NCBI GenBank assembly: GCA_026874595.1
Contig: CM049319.1
Span: 16,211,601 to 16,275,600, forward strand
Length of the DNA stretch: 64,000 nucleotides
Origin: Sipunculus nudus
Taxonomy: Eukaryota > Annelida > Sipuncula > Golfingiida > Sipunculidae
Direction of reading: 5' to 3'
Part shown: positions 1 through 13,809 of the stretch, in pieces
How positions within the stretch are numbered: the stretch's first letter is position 1
Layout: each line of letters opens with the position of its first letter
Notes under the pieces: model-generated
The model's database searches: none
What the model was told of the DNA's origin: nothing
What the model saw: the letters and a program-made list of their open reading frames with translations, nothing else
Program-made: the position numbers and the translations under genes

Positions 1-1750
1 AGGCCCAATCCTTCGCAAGATGTCGGTTCTACTCAATACGAACCTCATCCTGATATGCACTGAAGCACTTGTGTATATCTCACATGCATGTGCTTACAAG
101 ACATTACTCATTTCTTGATTTTCATGCATCATAACATCCATGTTTATGTAATTTGCTTTCAATCAATTCCCATTCTTCATATCTGACCGGACTGCATTAC
201 CCTCTTCACTACATTTATAACCACGCCGCCGGTGTATGTAGAAGCCGCGGTGCATCGTGGGGTTCAGATTGAGTTGTCCATAAACCCTAAACTACAGAGT
301 CATATTCTTGTGAGTTCGAGTCTGCGGAATGTGATGGACCCGTAATATCAACGCTGAGCATCTGAACCTCTCGTCCTGCAGCGAAATGAAGTCGCGGGGA
401 CTATGCAGGGACTAGAGAGCCAAGCCGTCTTACAGCAGAAACTGTCCTGCAAAGCTGTTTTGATATGATACACGGTAGGCGCTATTTAAAGTAATGACAG
501 CATGGAACGTTTGGATAGGCTTTATTTATTTAACACCTTGGTTATTCTTAGCTATCTCCGAACGGTTTTTATGTGTCCCTTCTTTTGGCATGAGCGACGA
601 ACTGTCTCCTTGAATGGTCTGGCATAAAAAGATTGTAACGCATTAGTTTGTTCTGTGAAATGGCTTTATTGGCTTTTTTTCTCAACAATGTCTGGCTTTA
701 AACACCTTTTTCTTGTTCACTTCGGAAGCCTTCAGACCATAGACCATCTCTTCTTTGCCATAGCCGTACATTCTGTGTCTGACGCAATTTATATTACTTG
801 GTTGAATATCAACTCGTCCAGAATAGTGAACATTCCTTTCGGCGCAGCTTCATCATTGATAGCTGGAAGCTCTTGAACCGATTTATTTGGTGTCTGTCTC
901 ATGTCGGGATAGTACTTGCATCGTTTCCGTTTGCTACAGTATGTACCGCTTGACAATGGTTGGCATGGTTATAGCTAGCGCTACACCACAGTACGGTGAG
1001 AGTCTACCATTTGGATCGTTGGACAGATCTGTCCAAAAACGTTTGGGCACATATCCTTTGTGTAGCAGATTTATTTATTTAGACTGAATAACACTACGAA
1101 AACTGATAACCTGGACTCAACCAAAAGCTTTCGTACTGGTCAAATTAATGTAACATAAGCCTTTATCCGAAGGCCTGAATCTTAAATCATCATCTTGTCA
1201 TTTCTTTTCTTGAAGAAGTCAAAATCTATTAACTAAACCTCTATTTAATCACTTGGAATTCTTGTGTTTGCACTCATATTAGGGCAAGCTGAAAACATGC
1301 AGGGCAAGTGAAGCTAGATGTTACTTTCCCGACTGGAAAAACACTATAAAAAGTGCGTGTCAAGCTGTGATAAACTTGCCCACTTCGTTTACTTCCTTGT
1401 TAATATTTAGTAATCTCGATTAAAATTAATAAAACCGTGCAAAGCCGTCTGCTGACGACTAATTAATAAGTTAAACTGTAGTTAGTTAATAATTAATTCA
1501 TTTTTAATTTGTTATCGACTTATCAAATTATGAAGAAACTCATTTATATTTTCCGTGCTTATTTTAATTCCTACTGTTTTGTTTGATTTATTTTTTATTT
1601 CTATATTGGGATAAAGTTGGATCACATTAGGACTTCGGGCCCATTCACAATTCCACCGTTTGTTCAATAAAGGCCCAGCAACTACATCTGCGACTGGGTC
1701 AGCGAGGGACATTGACTGCACAAATTTATAATTACACCGTCGTCTTACAG
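1..1750. other. No gene recognised; integrin intron or upstream DNA
   Basis: I see no exon here with both splice sites and integrin-like coding sequence. The signal peptide and first propeller blade, which should precede the exon at 1,751, are not visible, so they probably lie upstream of the window. Short open frames near 655-1,087 have no recognisable features. Confidence 0.5.
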
Positions 1751-1912
1751 ATTTGTGGACATCGTGAGAAGTTTGACTTAATCAAAGATAAGGCAGTGAA
1801 CATGATGGGTGGATGTCGACAAATCTCAAACCTCCGAACGCCAGGAGAACTGATTATGTACGAATGGGACACGTGGAACAGTGTCCTCGGTGTATCGGTG
1901 GAATACGTCAAG
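1751..1912 (+). CDS. Integrin alpha exon a: end of blade 1 / start of blade 2
   Basis: Phase 0 to 0, 54 codons, acceptor ttacag, donor gtaact. It starts ICGHR, where integrins usually have C-A-P/H-R/L after blade 1, then MMGGC, matching the conserved second cysteine. It ends LGVSVEYVK, the start of an FG-GAP strand. This is the least conserved exon, but position and phase agree with the next one. Confidence 0.8.
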
Positions 1913-3695
1913 GTAACTGGATATAAAATAATACTTAGACATATTTAAATTAAAATGTCAATAATTTCATATAATAGTGATATGAAATATTCAATATCCA
2001 GGATGGATAAAATACGAATGAATAAAAATATATAGGTTATAAATATTAAATGTTTAGAATGTTTTTGACACAATAATAATTTGATAAGATATTAGCTATA
2101 GTAAATGTATACGAGGTATTAAATATCAAAAATTAGATTAAATCAGTCGGAGCAAAACTAATTTAAAACTATTTTGCTCACTCTCTGGATTGGCATTATC
2201 AACAGTTAACCTGTACTTATCATATTTGTTAGCAAGAAATCAGTCATTCACTCTTTAGGAAGTCGTAATTAGAGGTGAACTGTGACGATTTCTTAAATTC
2301 GCTCAATGGATTTACGCTCCCGAGGCAGCGGAAATCTTGCGCTTCTAAAGAAGCAACTGATTTTCACGCTGCCAGCTTTGACCGTTTATGATATATTTAG
2401 ACACCAGATGGCGGTTCGTTGTCCGCTGAAAAAAAAAAACGTGCGTATGATGTGACAAGCAGCAAACCAGATGCCAATAAACAAACACTCGACAGGCATC
2501 CTGGCTCGCCCATAGCTGCGCCTCAAGCGCCGCTTGATGAGGGTTAACGGTCGAATTTAAATTGCTCCTTCTATATCCTTGCATCATCGACCGATTCGAT
2601 TATGACATTATGACTGTGTTAGCGTAGCCATGTATCTGTTGTCTGCAGAACTGAAACCAGCCAGCGAGGTGTGTTACGTTTCGTTTGAATTACAGCTCAC
2701 CGGCTGGGCATCCTATGTGCCCAAGGCCCTAAGCAAACCACGTCTGGGGCAATTCTCTTTGAGCCTGTGGCCTGTTCAGACGGTTACGATGAACTGTCAC
2801 TCAATTTGTGACTCAAAACGAAATGAACATGTTTGGCTCCGTGTATTCCCCGCTTGGCCGTGTCTTCCAGCACAAGGTCTCATCTGATTGGACGAAAATA
2901 CAGTGCTCCCCTCTGGTGTAGCAATTCAGGATACGAGGTCATAACAAACAGCGCTTATGATATAGGGAGTAGGACTATAGTTAAAGCGCTGTGTAAAGAG
3001 CGAACAATGGATTCAGCGTGAACAGTCAACCCGGTAACAAAAATGATAGTTTATTACACTCGCGGTAACAATTTGAAGTAAAAGAAATTAACCCTACGAA
3101 TCTGAGTCATGCCATGACACCGCACAGCGGCATCGTCAGGGGTTTGACGTCAGGCTATGACTACTAATGTGTCAGATTGGAAGCCTCGCCTGAGATTTTA
3201 CTTCGTGCTCGTCTGTGCCAGTTCTTTCTGCAACCATCCGCTCTTTACTATCTGTTTTAGATATCGCTTCCGTCAGGATGGTATGCGTTCATTCCTGTTT
3301 ATGTGTTTATTCACAACATAACATACGCAATCATGAACGGAATATCATGACATTATTCAGGCATTTCGGGAATGGAACAATGAAGAAACGATTAGATTTT
3401 GGTTTGGATCGGGAAAATGATCCGGTTTCAGGAACGTTATTAAGGAATGTATGATCACTGAATTCGGACATGGGGAGCATCCCACAATAAAGACCCCACA
3501 TGGCGGAGGCCTGCATTTCTTAGAATGCAGATTTCTTGATGAACTGCTTTGACTGTTTGTGCTAGAATTATAAATAATTATGGAGAAGAATAGTGATATA
3601 AACAATTAAAACAAAATAATTATTATGTATTTGATAAATTCCCGGAAACGATTGTATGATGGAGACCACAAATATAGGTAGGCCTTGGCATACAA

Positions 3696-3760
<65 letters not shown>

Positions 3761-5561
3761 AACATATGTACAGTAGAGCGCCATTTTTTCCGAATGCTGT
3801 TTTCCCGAAAATTTATTTATTTATTTAAGTATATTAAAGTGCCAAATTCACTGAATTAAAATACAAAAGTTCTAAGGCACTGTACACGGTAGGATGCATT
3901 AAGATGATTAACAAAGAATTTGAGAGACTGAAAAATACAATTAAAAACACAAAAAAATAGATATGCAGACAACTAAATAATCGAGAATCCAAATAAAGTG
4001 GAGGACAACGGCTAATAATATGCCAACTTGAAAAGGGTATGTTTTCAGCAGTCTTTTGAAACACGGAACACTGGAGTCATCCTTAATATGCTGAGGGAGA
4101 CTGTTCCAGAGGATAGCGGATAAGTATCTAAATGATCTCACTCCGTAATGAGTCCTGGCCCTCAGCACCTCAAGGAGAGATTTATTGGCTGATCTTAGTG
4201 CACGCACCGGGCAATACTCCTTAATCATATCAGCGAGGTATGAAGGTGCTTAGCCATGGAGGGCTTTGTAGGTAAGCAACAGTATTTTAAAACAAAGTCT
4301 GTACTCCACTGTCAGCCAATGTAGCTCCATAAGTACTGGTCTGATGTGAGCTCGCCACTGGGTGAGTGTGATAAGCCAAGCAGCACAATACTGAAGGCGC
4401 TGCAGCCTGCCAATCTGAGCATGGGTGATGCCATACAGAAGCGAATTGGCATAATCCATTCGCGAGGTCAATAAGGCTTGCACCAGCATTTTGCATGCAT
4501 CAGTAGTGATCTATCGTCGGATTCTGCCAATGGACGTGATCTGGTAATAGCATGACCTCAGGACAGAGCTGATGTGTTGCTCCATGGTGAGACAACTGTC
4601 CTGCGCGGCCCTCAGGTTTAATTCTAACTTTAGGAGATGGCAAGTAGATGACATCTACCAGTGACAGGGCATAATCACGGGGATGGAACTGCCGGTTTTG
4701 GGGTATAAGATAATATACTCAATTTTTTCATTGCTCATTTTCAGCGGGTTGTTGCTCATCCAGTTGCTTATGGCGGACATGCATTTCTGGATCTTTAGGG
4801 AAGTATCCGTCCAATGAGCAGATGACTTGATCACAAGGTAACCTTGGGTGTCGTCAGCTTAACTGTGATGCGACATGCTGCCTCACAATGGTGCCAACAG
4901 GTCGTATACCTTTCGGACCTACTTCTGAGCCCTGTGGAACACCATGTTTCAGTAGAGATTTCTGAGAGGTAAAAGAGTCAACTGCAACACACTTGGACCT
5001 GTTGCTGAGGTAGGACTCTAACCACTGAAGGGTTGTCCCGGTTATGCCAAAAATAGAGTGCTCAAAGCGACTGATGAGTGTTCTGTGATCCAAGGTATCA
5101 AACACAGAAGAGAGGTCCATCATAAGCAGCACCACCATTGATCCACAATCAAGAGCCTCCGCTATGTCTTACTGAACCTTCAGGAGCGCCGTTTCAGTGG
5201 AGTGCTTCTGTCTCTGAGCTGGTTTTGTTGCCGGTGCAAAGGTGTGCAAACTACAGCTGGACGATTACCGCTGGGCTCCCAATATCTCTAGACAGACGCG
5301 GAACAGATTATCAAAGAGCACTTGTGTGCTATCCATATATCTCATTTGTACTCAGGCAAGCCAGGGCTAGGATGTCAGGCCAACTTTCTGAGCAGTTTAC
5401 TCTCATGGGCATCAGCAAGGTATCATTCATACATTAATTTATAGCATGCGAGTCTGGATTTTCAGATGGGCAGTTCACTCCCTCCTGTGAATTTGTTCTA
5501 CACGTATCCTAAAAAACAGATTAGACTGATCTTAGACAATGAAGCTCTGCAATAAAATCCA

Positions 5562-5604
<43 letters not shown>

Positions 5605-5613
5605 GGTTGTTCA

Positions 5614-5651
<38 letters not shown>

Positions 5652-6529
5652 GGTTGTTCATTTAAATTGCTTATGTTGACGTATATCCATTCAGCAGAAC
5701 TCCCTGATTTTCAAGCATTTCAACTATGGCTAGGAATTAACTTTTTTAAATGTAAAATGGTCTTTTGTTTTAATTTTATCTTCCATGCACCTAATTTTTT
5801 TCGAAGTTAGAAGTTAAATATTCAGTATGTCACAAAAGTGAGTACACCCACATTTCAGCAATCATTTTTTTTTAGCTCAGCTGCCTGAAAGTCACTTGAG
5901 CTACAGCGGTTTCACACCAGATGCGTCCGAACGAATTTTATGTCCGAACAAACATTTGCTGTACGAACGATAAAATAAAATCCTTTATTTTATGTTGGTG
6001 CATACACACCTAATCCGAACGATGGTATCCGAACGAAACATAAAACATGTTCTAATTTTTGTCGTTCGCATCGGAAAAGAATGGATTCTTTTCACCTTCA
6101 ACACTGCGGAGCTTGAACATGCATTATCGCGTTTGCATTTGGAGGTTACCTATATTGCAAGGGCGTCAATACAGGAGGATGGAGGGTAATATATCCCCCC
6201 CCCCCCTTTTTGGCGGGGGGGGGGGGATAATCATTATAATCATCCCCACTCCCCCTGCTATTCATAGAATAATATTTATATATTTATAATAATATTTATA
6301 TACATTACAAATGAAACTATAATAAGAATTATATACTTTGGTTCAATTTATGAGTTGACTATAGAATATTATATCTAAACCTGGTTTATAATTAACATAT
6401 CTGAAACATAAAGTTTATTTTCTAAAACCTCATACCAAAGCATTGTAATTATTTGAAATGTATAAAGTAGATATATTTGAAATTTGACATACAGACGTTA
6501 ATGTATTAACGTGTGTAATACATACTCTA

Positions 6530-6590
<61 letters not shown>

Positions 6591-6664
6591 TCTGCAGGTT
6601 TTCTGCAAGCAACAACTACTAGAGTGCTCTATGGCATTTCACCAGAGCTTTATAATTATACTTA

Positions 6665-6712
<48 letters not shown>

Positions 6713-9700
6713 AATCGTCACTGTTTGACCTGGAATCTTCTTACTTATAATCCTGGGAGGTCCATGATGTCTTTATGGAAACCTGAAATTAGGTTACATA
6801 TATCTTCCGAGCTATGGGGCTCGTAAGGTTAGGTTACATATATCTTCCGAGCTATAGGGCTTGTGAGTACCCCCCCCCCCAAATAATGAAAAATAAATGA
6901 TACAAAAACTCCAGTATCTGAATAACTAATGCATTGATTGCCATGGATCTATGCAAGCATATTGATCATGTCTTTGATCATTTTTATGTCTTTTTAGAAC
7001 TTCAAATGAAGCGGTCGTCCATTAACAGGGCAAAAAATCGTGTTATACCTAGAATCTTCTAACTTGACATCTTGAAATTCCAATGAAAAATTTCCTGAAA
7101 TAAGATCATGTTGACCTATATTTTGCAAATTAGGAGAGAAAACATTATTTTTAAGCACCAAACGAGGGACAAATTGTATCCATATGGCCTAAAATCCTGA
7201 TACATGACTTTCAAGGAGGTCTCTAAAAATCTCCTTTAAGCCTGAAATGTCACTCTGACCTATTTTGTGCAAGCTGTTTGAAAGAACTTTATTTTATCAC
7301 TCTATAAATCAGATGGACCCAAATGGAAGCAGCTGCATATAGAATCTTCTAGAATCTTCTAACTTGTCATCCTAAAATCTCAATGAAAAATCTCCTGAAA
7401 TAAGATCATGTTGACCTATATTTTACATATTAGGGGAGAAAATATTATTTTTAAGCACCAACTGAGTCATATGGGGCACAAATTATATCCATATGGCCTA
7501 AAATCCTGATACATGACTTTCAAGGAGGGCTCTAAAAATCTCCTTTAAACCTGAAATGTCACTCTGACCTATTTTATGCAAGCTGTGTGAAAGAACTTTA
7601 TTTTATCACTCTATTAGTCAGGTGGACACAAATGGAAGCAGCTGCATGTAGAATAAGGTCACTGTAACCTATATCTGAGGACTATTGGCAAAATGCATAA
7701 TTTTGAGTACTCCGGTAGTCCTTTTGCCCATTGTTCAAGGCTCGTTGAATTCAGCTGAGCGTGATGGCCCATTGGCCACTTGTTAGATCTTCCCAAGGGT
7801 CAATACTAGAGGACTGAAACTTGGATATGTTTTAGAATAGTCAACTTGTATAGCAGCAAAGAATTAACCTACTTTACTCTGAAAATATCTCTACACAGAG
7901 GCCATATTGTCTAAATGACAGGCAACGAAAGTGAGTACACCCCATAGTGATCTGGCATTGTCCTGACACAGGTACAAGTCATTCAACCATGCGAAGCCAC
8001 TTGTTATTTTCATGATGTTCATGTGTGTATCCTGTATTAAAATTGTGAATCTTGGTGTTTTCAGTATAATTCTTTCATACTGTCCACTGAATGTTCAACA
8101 TGGCACCTCAGGGCAAAGACCCGTCTGAGGATTTGAGTTATAGAATTGTTGCTCTTCACAAAGATGGCCTACATCCTGAAGATTGGTAAGACTCTGAAAC
8201 TATGCTACAGCACGGCTGCCAGGGTCATACAGCGTTTTTCAAGACAGGTTCAAGTCAGCACAGGGCTCGCCAGGGTGGGTCAAACAAGATGAGTTCTCGT
8301 GCTAAGCGTCAGGTTCAGAAGTTGGCTTATAACAACAGACGCATGAATGCAGCCAACATTTCAGTCGAGGTTACAGGAGCAGGAGGTCAGCCTGTAGTGC
8401 TCTGACCATATACGCCGCACACTACAACAAGTTGGTCTGCATGGCCGTCGTCCAAGAAGGAAGCGTCTCCTGAAGCTGGCTCACTGAAGCTGAAGCTAGT
8501 GTGGGGCTGCATGAGTACTGCTGGCACCGGGGAGCTGCGGTTCATTGAGGGAAACAGGGACATTCTGAAGAAGAACATGATGCCCTCCCTTAAGAAACTG
8601 GTCCATACAGCAGTTTTTTTTCCACCAAGATGAAAAGTGGTTTCTTGCAGAAGCTAAAAGGTGAAGGTTATGGATTGTCTCCAGACATGAACCCTATTGA
8701 GCACCTGTGGGGCTTCCTCAAGCTGCACGTGGAGGTGTGCCAGGTGACTGACATCCGCCAGTTCCTTAATGTCATCATGGAGGAGTGGAAGAAGAAGGAG
8801 AAAAGTGGAAAAATATTGACACTTTGGATGTCATTTACACATTTTCACTGTGGGGTGTACTCACTTTTGTTGACTGCCATTTAGACAATAAAGCTTCTGC
8901 ATACAGTTATTTTCAGAGGAAAGGAATGCGATAGAAGTTGTACATTGACTATCCTAAAATATATCCAAGTTTCAGTTCTATAGTATTTGCCCTTGGGAAG
9001 ATCTAATAAAATGAGTGCTGAAATGTGAGAGGTATACTCACTTTTGTGTCATACTATATGATATCATATGTAAGATATAGTGCTGAGTGAAAAACAAAGA
9101 CATAGTAGTAAAGTATTAAAAAAGAAGTAGTAATATTATATTTTGATTTATCTATGTATTAAACAATCTAATCGCCTTCGTTACAAATGAATCGGAATAC
9201 CGGTTTGTTCTGAATTTCAGAGACTGTAGCCTTCCGCTTGACTTTAGCCAGACAATATAATGACTAAGCCAGCTTATACCTTCAACCATTTTTTTCATCA
9301 TATTCATAACATTATTTACATAAATAATATTTATGTATGTCCTCTAAATTAAGACCAATATCTTTTTCTGCAATTTTCTTATCCGTTCAATTTTCTATTT
9401 CTTCTTAATGGTCAGATTTCCCCACCAGCATATCAAAGCATATGATATGACACTCTGGACCATCGAAGAATAGAGTAAACCAAGTAGTTCACTATCCATA
9501 TAATTTGAGATTTTATAAGTGTAATGGGAAGTGAATTCCAAACTTTTGGGTCTATGAAACGGAAGGAGCGTTCACCGGCTTTCATATTACACTTTGGTAC
9601 TTTAAGAAGATTTCCGCCAGCTGAGCGCAACGTACGCAAAGGCCGCTAGGTTATTATTTTTTTTCAGACAAAAATGATAGAAGTGAGTCATCAAAATGGC

Positions 9701-12565
9701 GGTAAACAAAAACAGCAATTTTGTATTGTATGCGGTACTTGACGAGAAGCCAATGGAGCTGTTAGAGCAGCGGTGTGACGTGGTCGGTCTTACGCTTCTT
9801 AATAATGAGACGCGCAGCATTATTCTGGACCATCTGTAGCCGCGAGACTTGCTCTGTTGATACCCAGCAAGAACAGAATTACAGTAATCCAGGCGAGATA
9901 CTACTTTGGCGCAAAAGAGCCGACACCACGCATCAGTAGAGAGGAAACGCCGGATGGAAGCTATACGGCGGAGAACGAAAAAGGCCGCACGACATATACT
10001 ACTAATATAATCATGCATTGAAAGATTACGATCAATCTTACCACCTAGATACTTAACTGAATTTTGAAAAGGAACAGTGCAGCCCAAAGTGCTAATGGAC
10101 TCACTGTCAGTCATACTTAGAAGGGGCTTAGATCCGACAGGCATAATTTCAGTCTTGTCAGTATTCAATTGAAGTTGAAACCCTGTAGAACAAAGTACAT
10201 GGGTCTGATTTTCTAGCGTTGACCATAACAGCTTGGGAACGATTGGCGAGGTATGAAGTAAACCATTAAAGCGCGGTGTCGTGTATTCCAAAGGCAATTT
10301 CTAGTCTTTTAAGCAAACTGAGGTCCAACAATGCTAGGAGAGAAACGCGTCTCTCGTCAGGCGCCATCAGCAGACCATCCATGACGCTCAGTACGGCGGT
10401 CTCTGTGCTATGGTGCCTTCTATACGCAGACTGATGGATTTTCATTAAGCTGTTTTCATAAAGATGACATTGTAACCTCTTTAAAACAGTCTTCTCAAGG
10501 ATTTTAGAAACAAAGGGAAGGTTTGAAACAGGCCTATAATGTTTAAGGTAATTTGGATCAAATCCCGGCTTCTTCAAAAGTGAGGTCACAACAGCAGCTT
10601 TAAACTGAGAAGGGACTGTACCTGTTGGTAGAGAGACATTTATAATGAATGTAATCAATGGAGTAAGGTCTTCAATGCATTGTTCAAGAAGGGGAGGGGA
10701 GAAGGGATCAAGTATATACAGCTTTTTGTGTGTGATGACATTATGAGTTTATGGATCTCCTGATCAGTTGCTGGTGTAAACCAGGACAAAGAGGGACTAT
10801 CATAAACACCAAAATAAGGAGGTTCACTTACACAAGAGTCCTGACGGATGCGTTTAATTTTGGTCAAGAAAAAGTCACAGAAACGTTTCGGAAAAATCTG
10901 CTTCTCTAGCCTTTAAAAAACACTTCTAAACTCATGTTTAGCTTATCTATCCAAACTTTCACATTCAGATATTTAATTCCTTCTTGCTCATTAACTAGGA
11001 AATGCATGTGATACACCAGCAATCTAAAAATATCGTTATCGTTCACCATTCAATTCTTCTATGTGAATTTATACCATTCAGTCCTGTTAATTGAAATTGC
11101 GTTACTTGATTACAAGTTGCTTGGATACCAGATATAATCTTTCAGAAAATGGTGTCGTTTATTTGATCAAGGGAGCTGGATTGAAAGTGATGCTGGGACA
11201 TGGCTACACATGTTAGACCTGTATTTATGATTGCCTTAATATTAAACCCAGTCTTTCCTAATGTTTCCTTATTCATGAGTTCGGTATACAATATGGCCAC
11301 ACACAAAAACATAGTTCTACGGACTCTAAGAACAAAAAATATGGCGCGTGCGGGTTAGTTTTTATTTCCTTTTAAACCAGTTGAGACCTGGAATACCGGG
11401 AAGTTTGCCAATTTTGCCAGAATATGCAAAATCTGCTTCAGTTCTTGAAATGGTGTGTATGACCAAGACAAAATTTAGTCCTTTTTCCAATACATTTAAT
11501 TATTTTTAGGGGATTGGTGCTAAAATTGCCAAGGAATTATTTAACATTACTAAGGAATTGGTCGTGACTTCCAAAAAAATTGATCCACGATAAATGAGAG
11601 CGGTGAGTCCGTAGAACAATTTGTTTGTATTGCTTTATTCCAACTTTTTGTTGTTTCAGGATGGGTCTGGGGTGATCTTTGGTGCACCACAGTATAAAAA
11701 TGGTTCGTTTTCACTTGCGTCTACTGTTTTCTTGTAACTACATGTAATCATACGAACTGAGGTTATTTTTATATGACTGAAGTACTTCAATGTTTATTAA
11801 TTTGTTACAGTTTAACTGTACTTCTGACTGACCTGTTTATATATTATCTTAATTTTTTAGTGAAAAATCTGAGGTAAAGCAAAGCAACAAATAAATCAAT
11901 CAATTGTTTAATCTCCAGCCTAAACACTAGGCTGCGTTCAACATCTGTATATATTAACAGGTTATGCAGTTAACAAGTTACGAACATACACATTAATACT
12001 CTGTTATATAAGCAGTTGTATTTCTGTTTCCACCAGGGACAATGATTGAATACAGCTTTAATCGTACAACATTCCGAATTGCTCGCAGGTACGATAGACC
12101 CCAATCTAAAGGACTCACTTACGGAGGTAATTATTGTCCATAAATATATCGAATTTTTTTTGCCAGGTGTTCCGGTCACTGTTCACGCTTTAAGCGACAC
12201 GCAACTTGGATCAAGCTATCCTAATTTAATTCAAGTTCCGACATGAGAGTGAAACGGCGCGTACAAGCGGAGTGACGTCATTGATTGCCCCCTGTGACGT
12301 CATGACCTGCATTTCAAAGATGGCGATATTTCAACACCTGTTAAGTCCCCGCGTGAACAAATGTACTTTAAACCCCCATGAACACTAGAGCTCATGCCGG
12401 GGTAATTTATACATGGATCACCTCCAAAATTTAATCAATTGTTCCTTGTATCATTGCCGAGCGATTCTGAAATTGTCATCAAACTCCGATGAGAATTTTT
12501 TTAGTAATCTTGTTAACAGACAAACCAACGCTGCCAAAAACATAACATCTGCCGCTGTTAATATT

Positions 12566-12604
<39 letters not shown>

Positions 12605-12639
12605 TTATTACGAAAATGGTCAGTTACATACACAAAAAT

Positions 12640-12680
<41 letters not shown>

Positions 12681-13682
12681 TAGAAAAGCACTCAGAGAGC
12701 GCAGATCTACACCAAGGCAGCTCTTTTAGTATTATCAGAAAAGAAACATTTTATTAATGCATTTTTTTTTTGAGAATGATTTATAACAATTCAAGTTTCC
12801 TTTTATATTGTTTATTAAAGTAAAAAAAAATAAATAAAATAACCAGATAACCTAACTTGTACAACTAACTAACGTACAAGCGGAGTGACGTTATTGATTG
12901 TCCCCTGTGACAACCTAACTAGTATAATTAAATAGTAGCATCTATTTGTCACTCAGCGTCAAAATGTAATCTTTTTCATAACAATGGGAGCACTTGCTCA
13001 GCCTTTGTGATGCACATTACGTTTAAGACGTCATAACATTGTACAACCCGTACCGTCCTCCTGTACAGAAAATCATGCCGGTTTACGTTTACCCTAAATT
13101 GGCCAAGCATTGTTACAGGTGCGGAAGGATACACGTTTCAATTCCGTTTTAATGACGGCTTAAATATTATGCTGTCGCCTCGGTAGTCCTAAATAAACAG
13201 TATATACGAGTATGAATATTTATGGAAATACTTATGTGTAATATTAAATAATACCATTTTTGGAATTATATTGATTGGTAGAATCGGTTTGTTCGTTATG
13301 AAAGGCCGTAATGTGTTTTTGTGCAGTAAATATAAAACTTTAAAAAAAAAAGGAAAATAGAAAGCAGACCGATGGTTTGAACCCGTGCAACAAACCATCG
13401 CGTTTGTCTTACTTACGTACATAACTCCTGTGCCATTTCGCTTCACGTTAAACTAAATAGTTTATTGTGCTAATGAACCAGCAAAAGAAACAAACCCTGG
13501 CCTGAGCCACTAGATCCAAAAAGTGACACCAGAATTTAAATCATACATGATTTTATTTTGACGTTTTATTAATCTACATCTATTATTTCCTCTAATATAT
13601 CAATCGTCGATCCGAGTGTCTACAGCTAGGGCCGCTACTGAAACGCTGAACTTTCCTCGTCCTGGTGTATACATATTCTTTA

Positions 13683-13713
<31 letters not shown>

Positions 13714-13763
13714 ATATATAGGTTGCCTCAAGTAATTAACGTTCTTATTGCAACAGAGCCAAG

Positions 13764-13809
<46 letters not shown>

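Larger units (their letters stand above)
5824..9055 (+). mobile_element. Tc1-like transposon with IR/DR ends, interrupted
   Basis: Both ends carry the inverted AGTATG(T/A)CACAAAAGTGAG. Each terminal repeat has two copies of the same 17-mer core (5,832 and 7,925 on the left; reversed at 8,854 and 9,031 on the right), an IR/DR layout as in Sleeping Beauty-type elements. On the right the two cores are 177 bp apart. On the left they are 2.1 kb apart because a tandem-array element (5,868-7,785) sits inside the repeat. Confidence 0.82.

Noticed and set aside
655-876. Frame MKWLYWLFFS... considered as integrin signal exon
   Set aside because: No donor in a compatible phase and no blade-1 sequence follows before the exon at 1,751.
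3568-3859. Open frames of alternating Ile-Tyr (also near 6,430-6,750, 12,413-12,757, 13,600-13,863 and 50,066-50,251)
   Set aside because: They are translations of (TA)n microsatellites.
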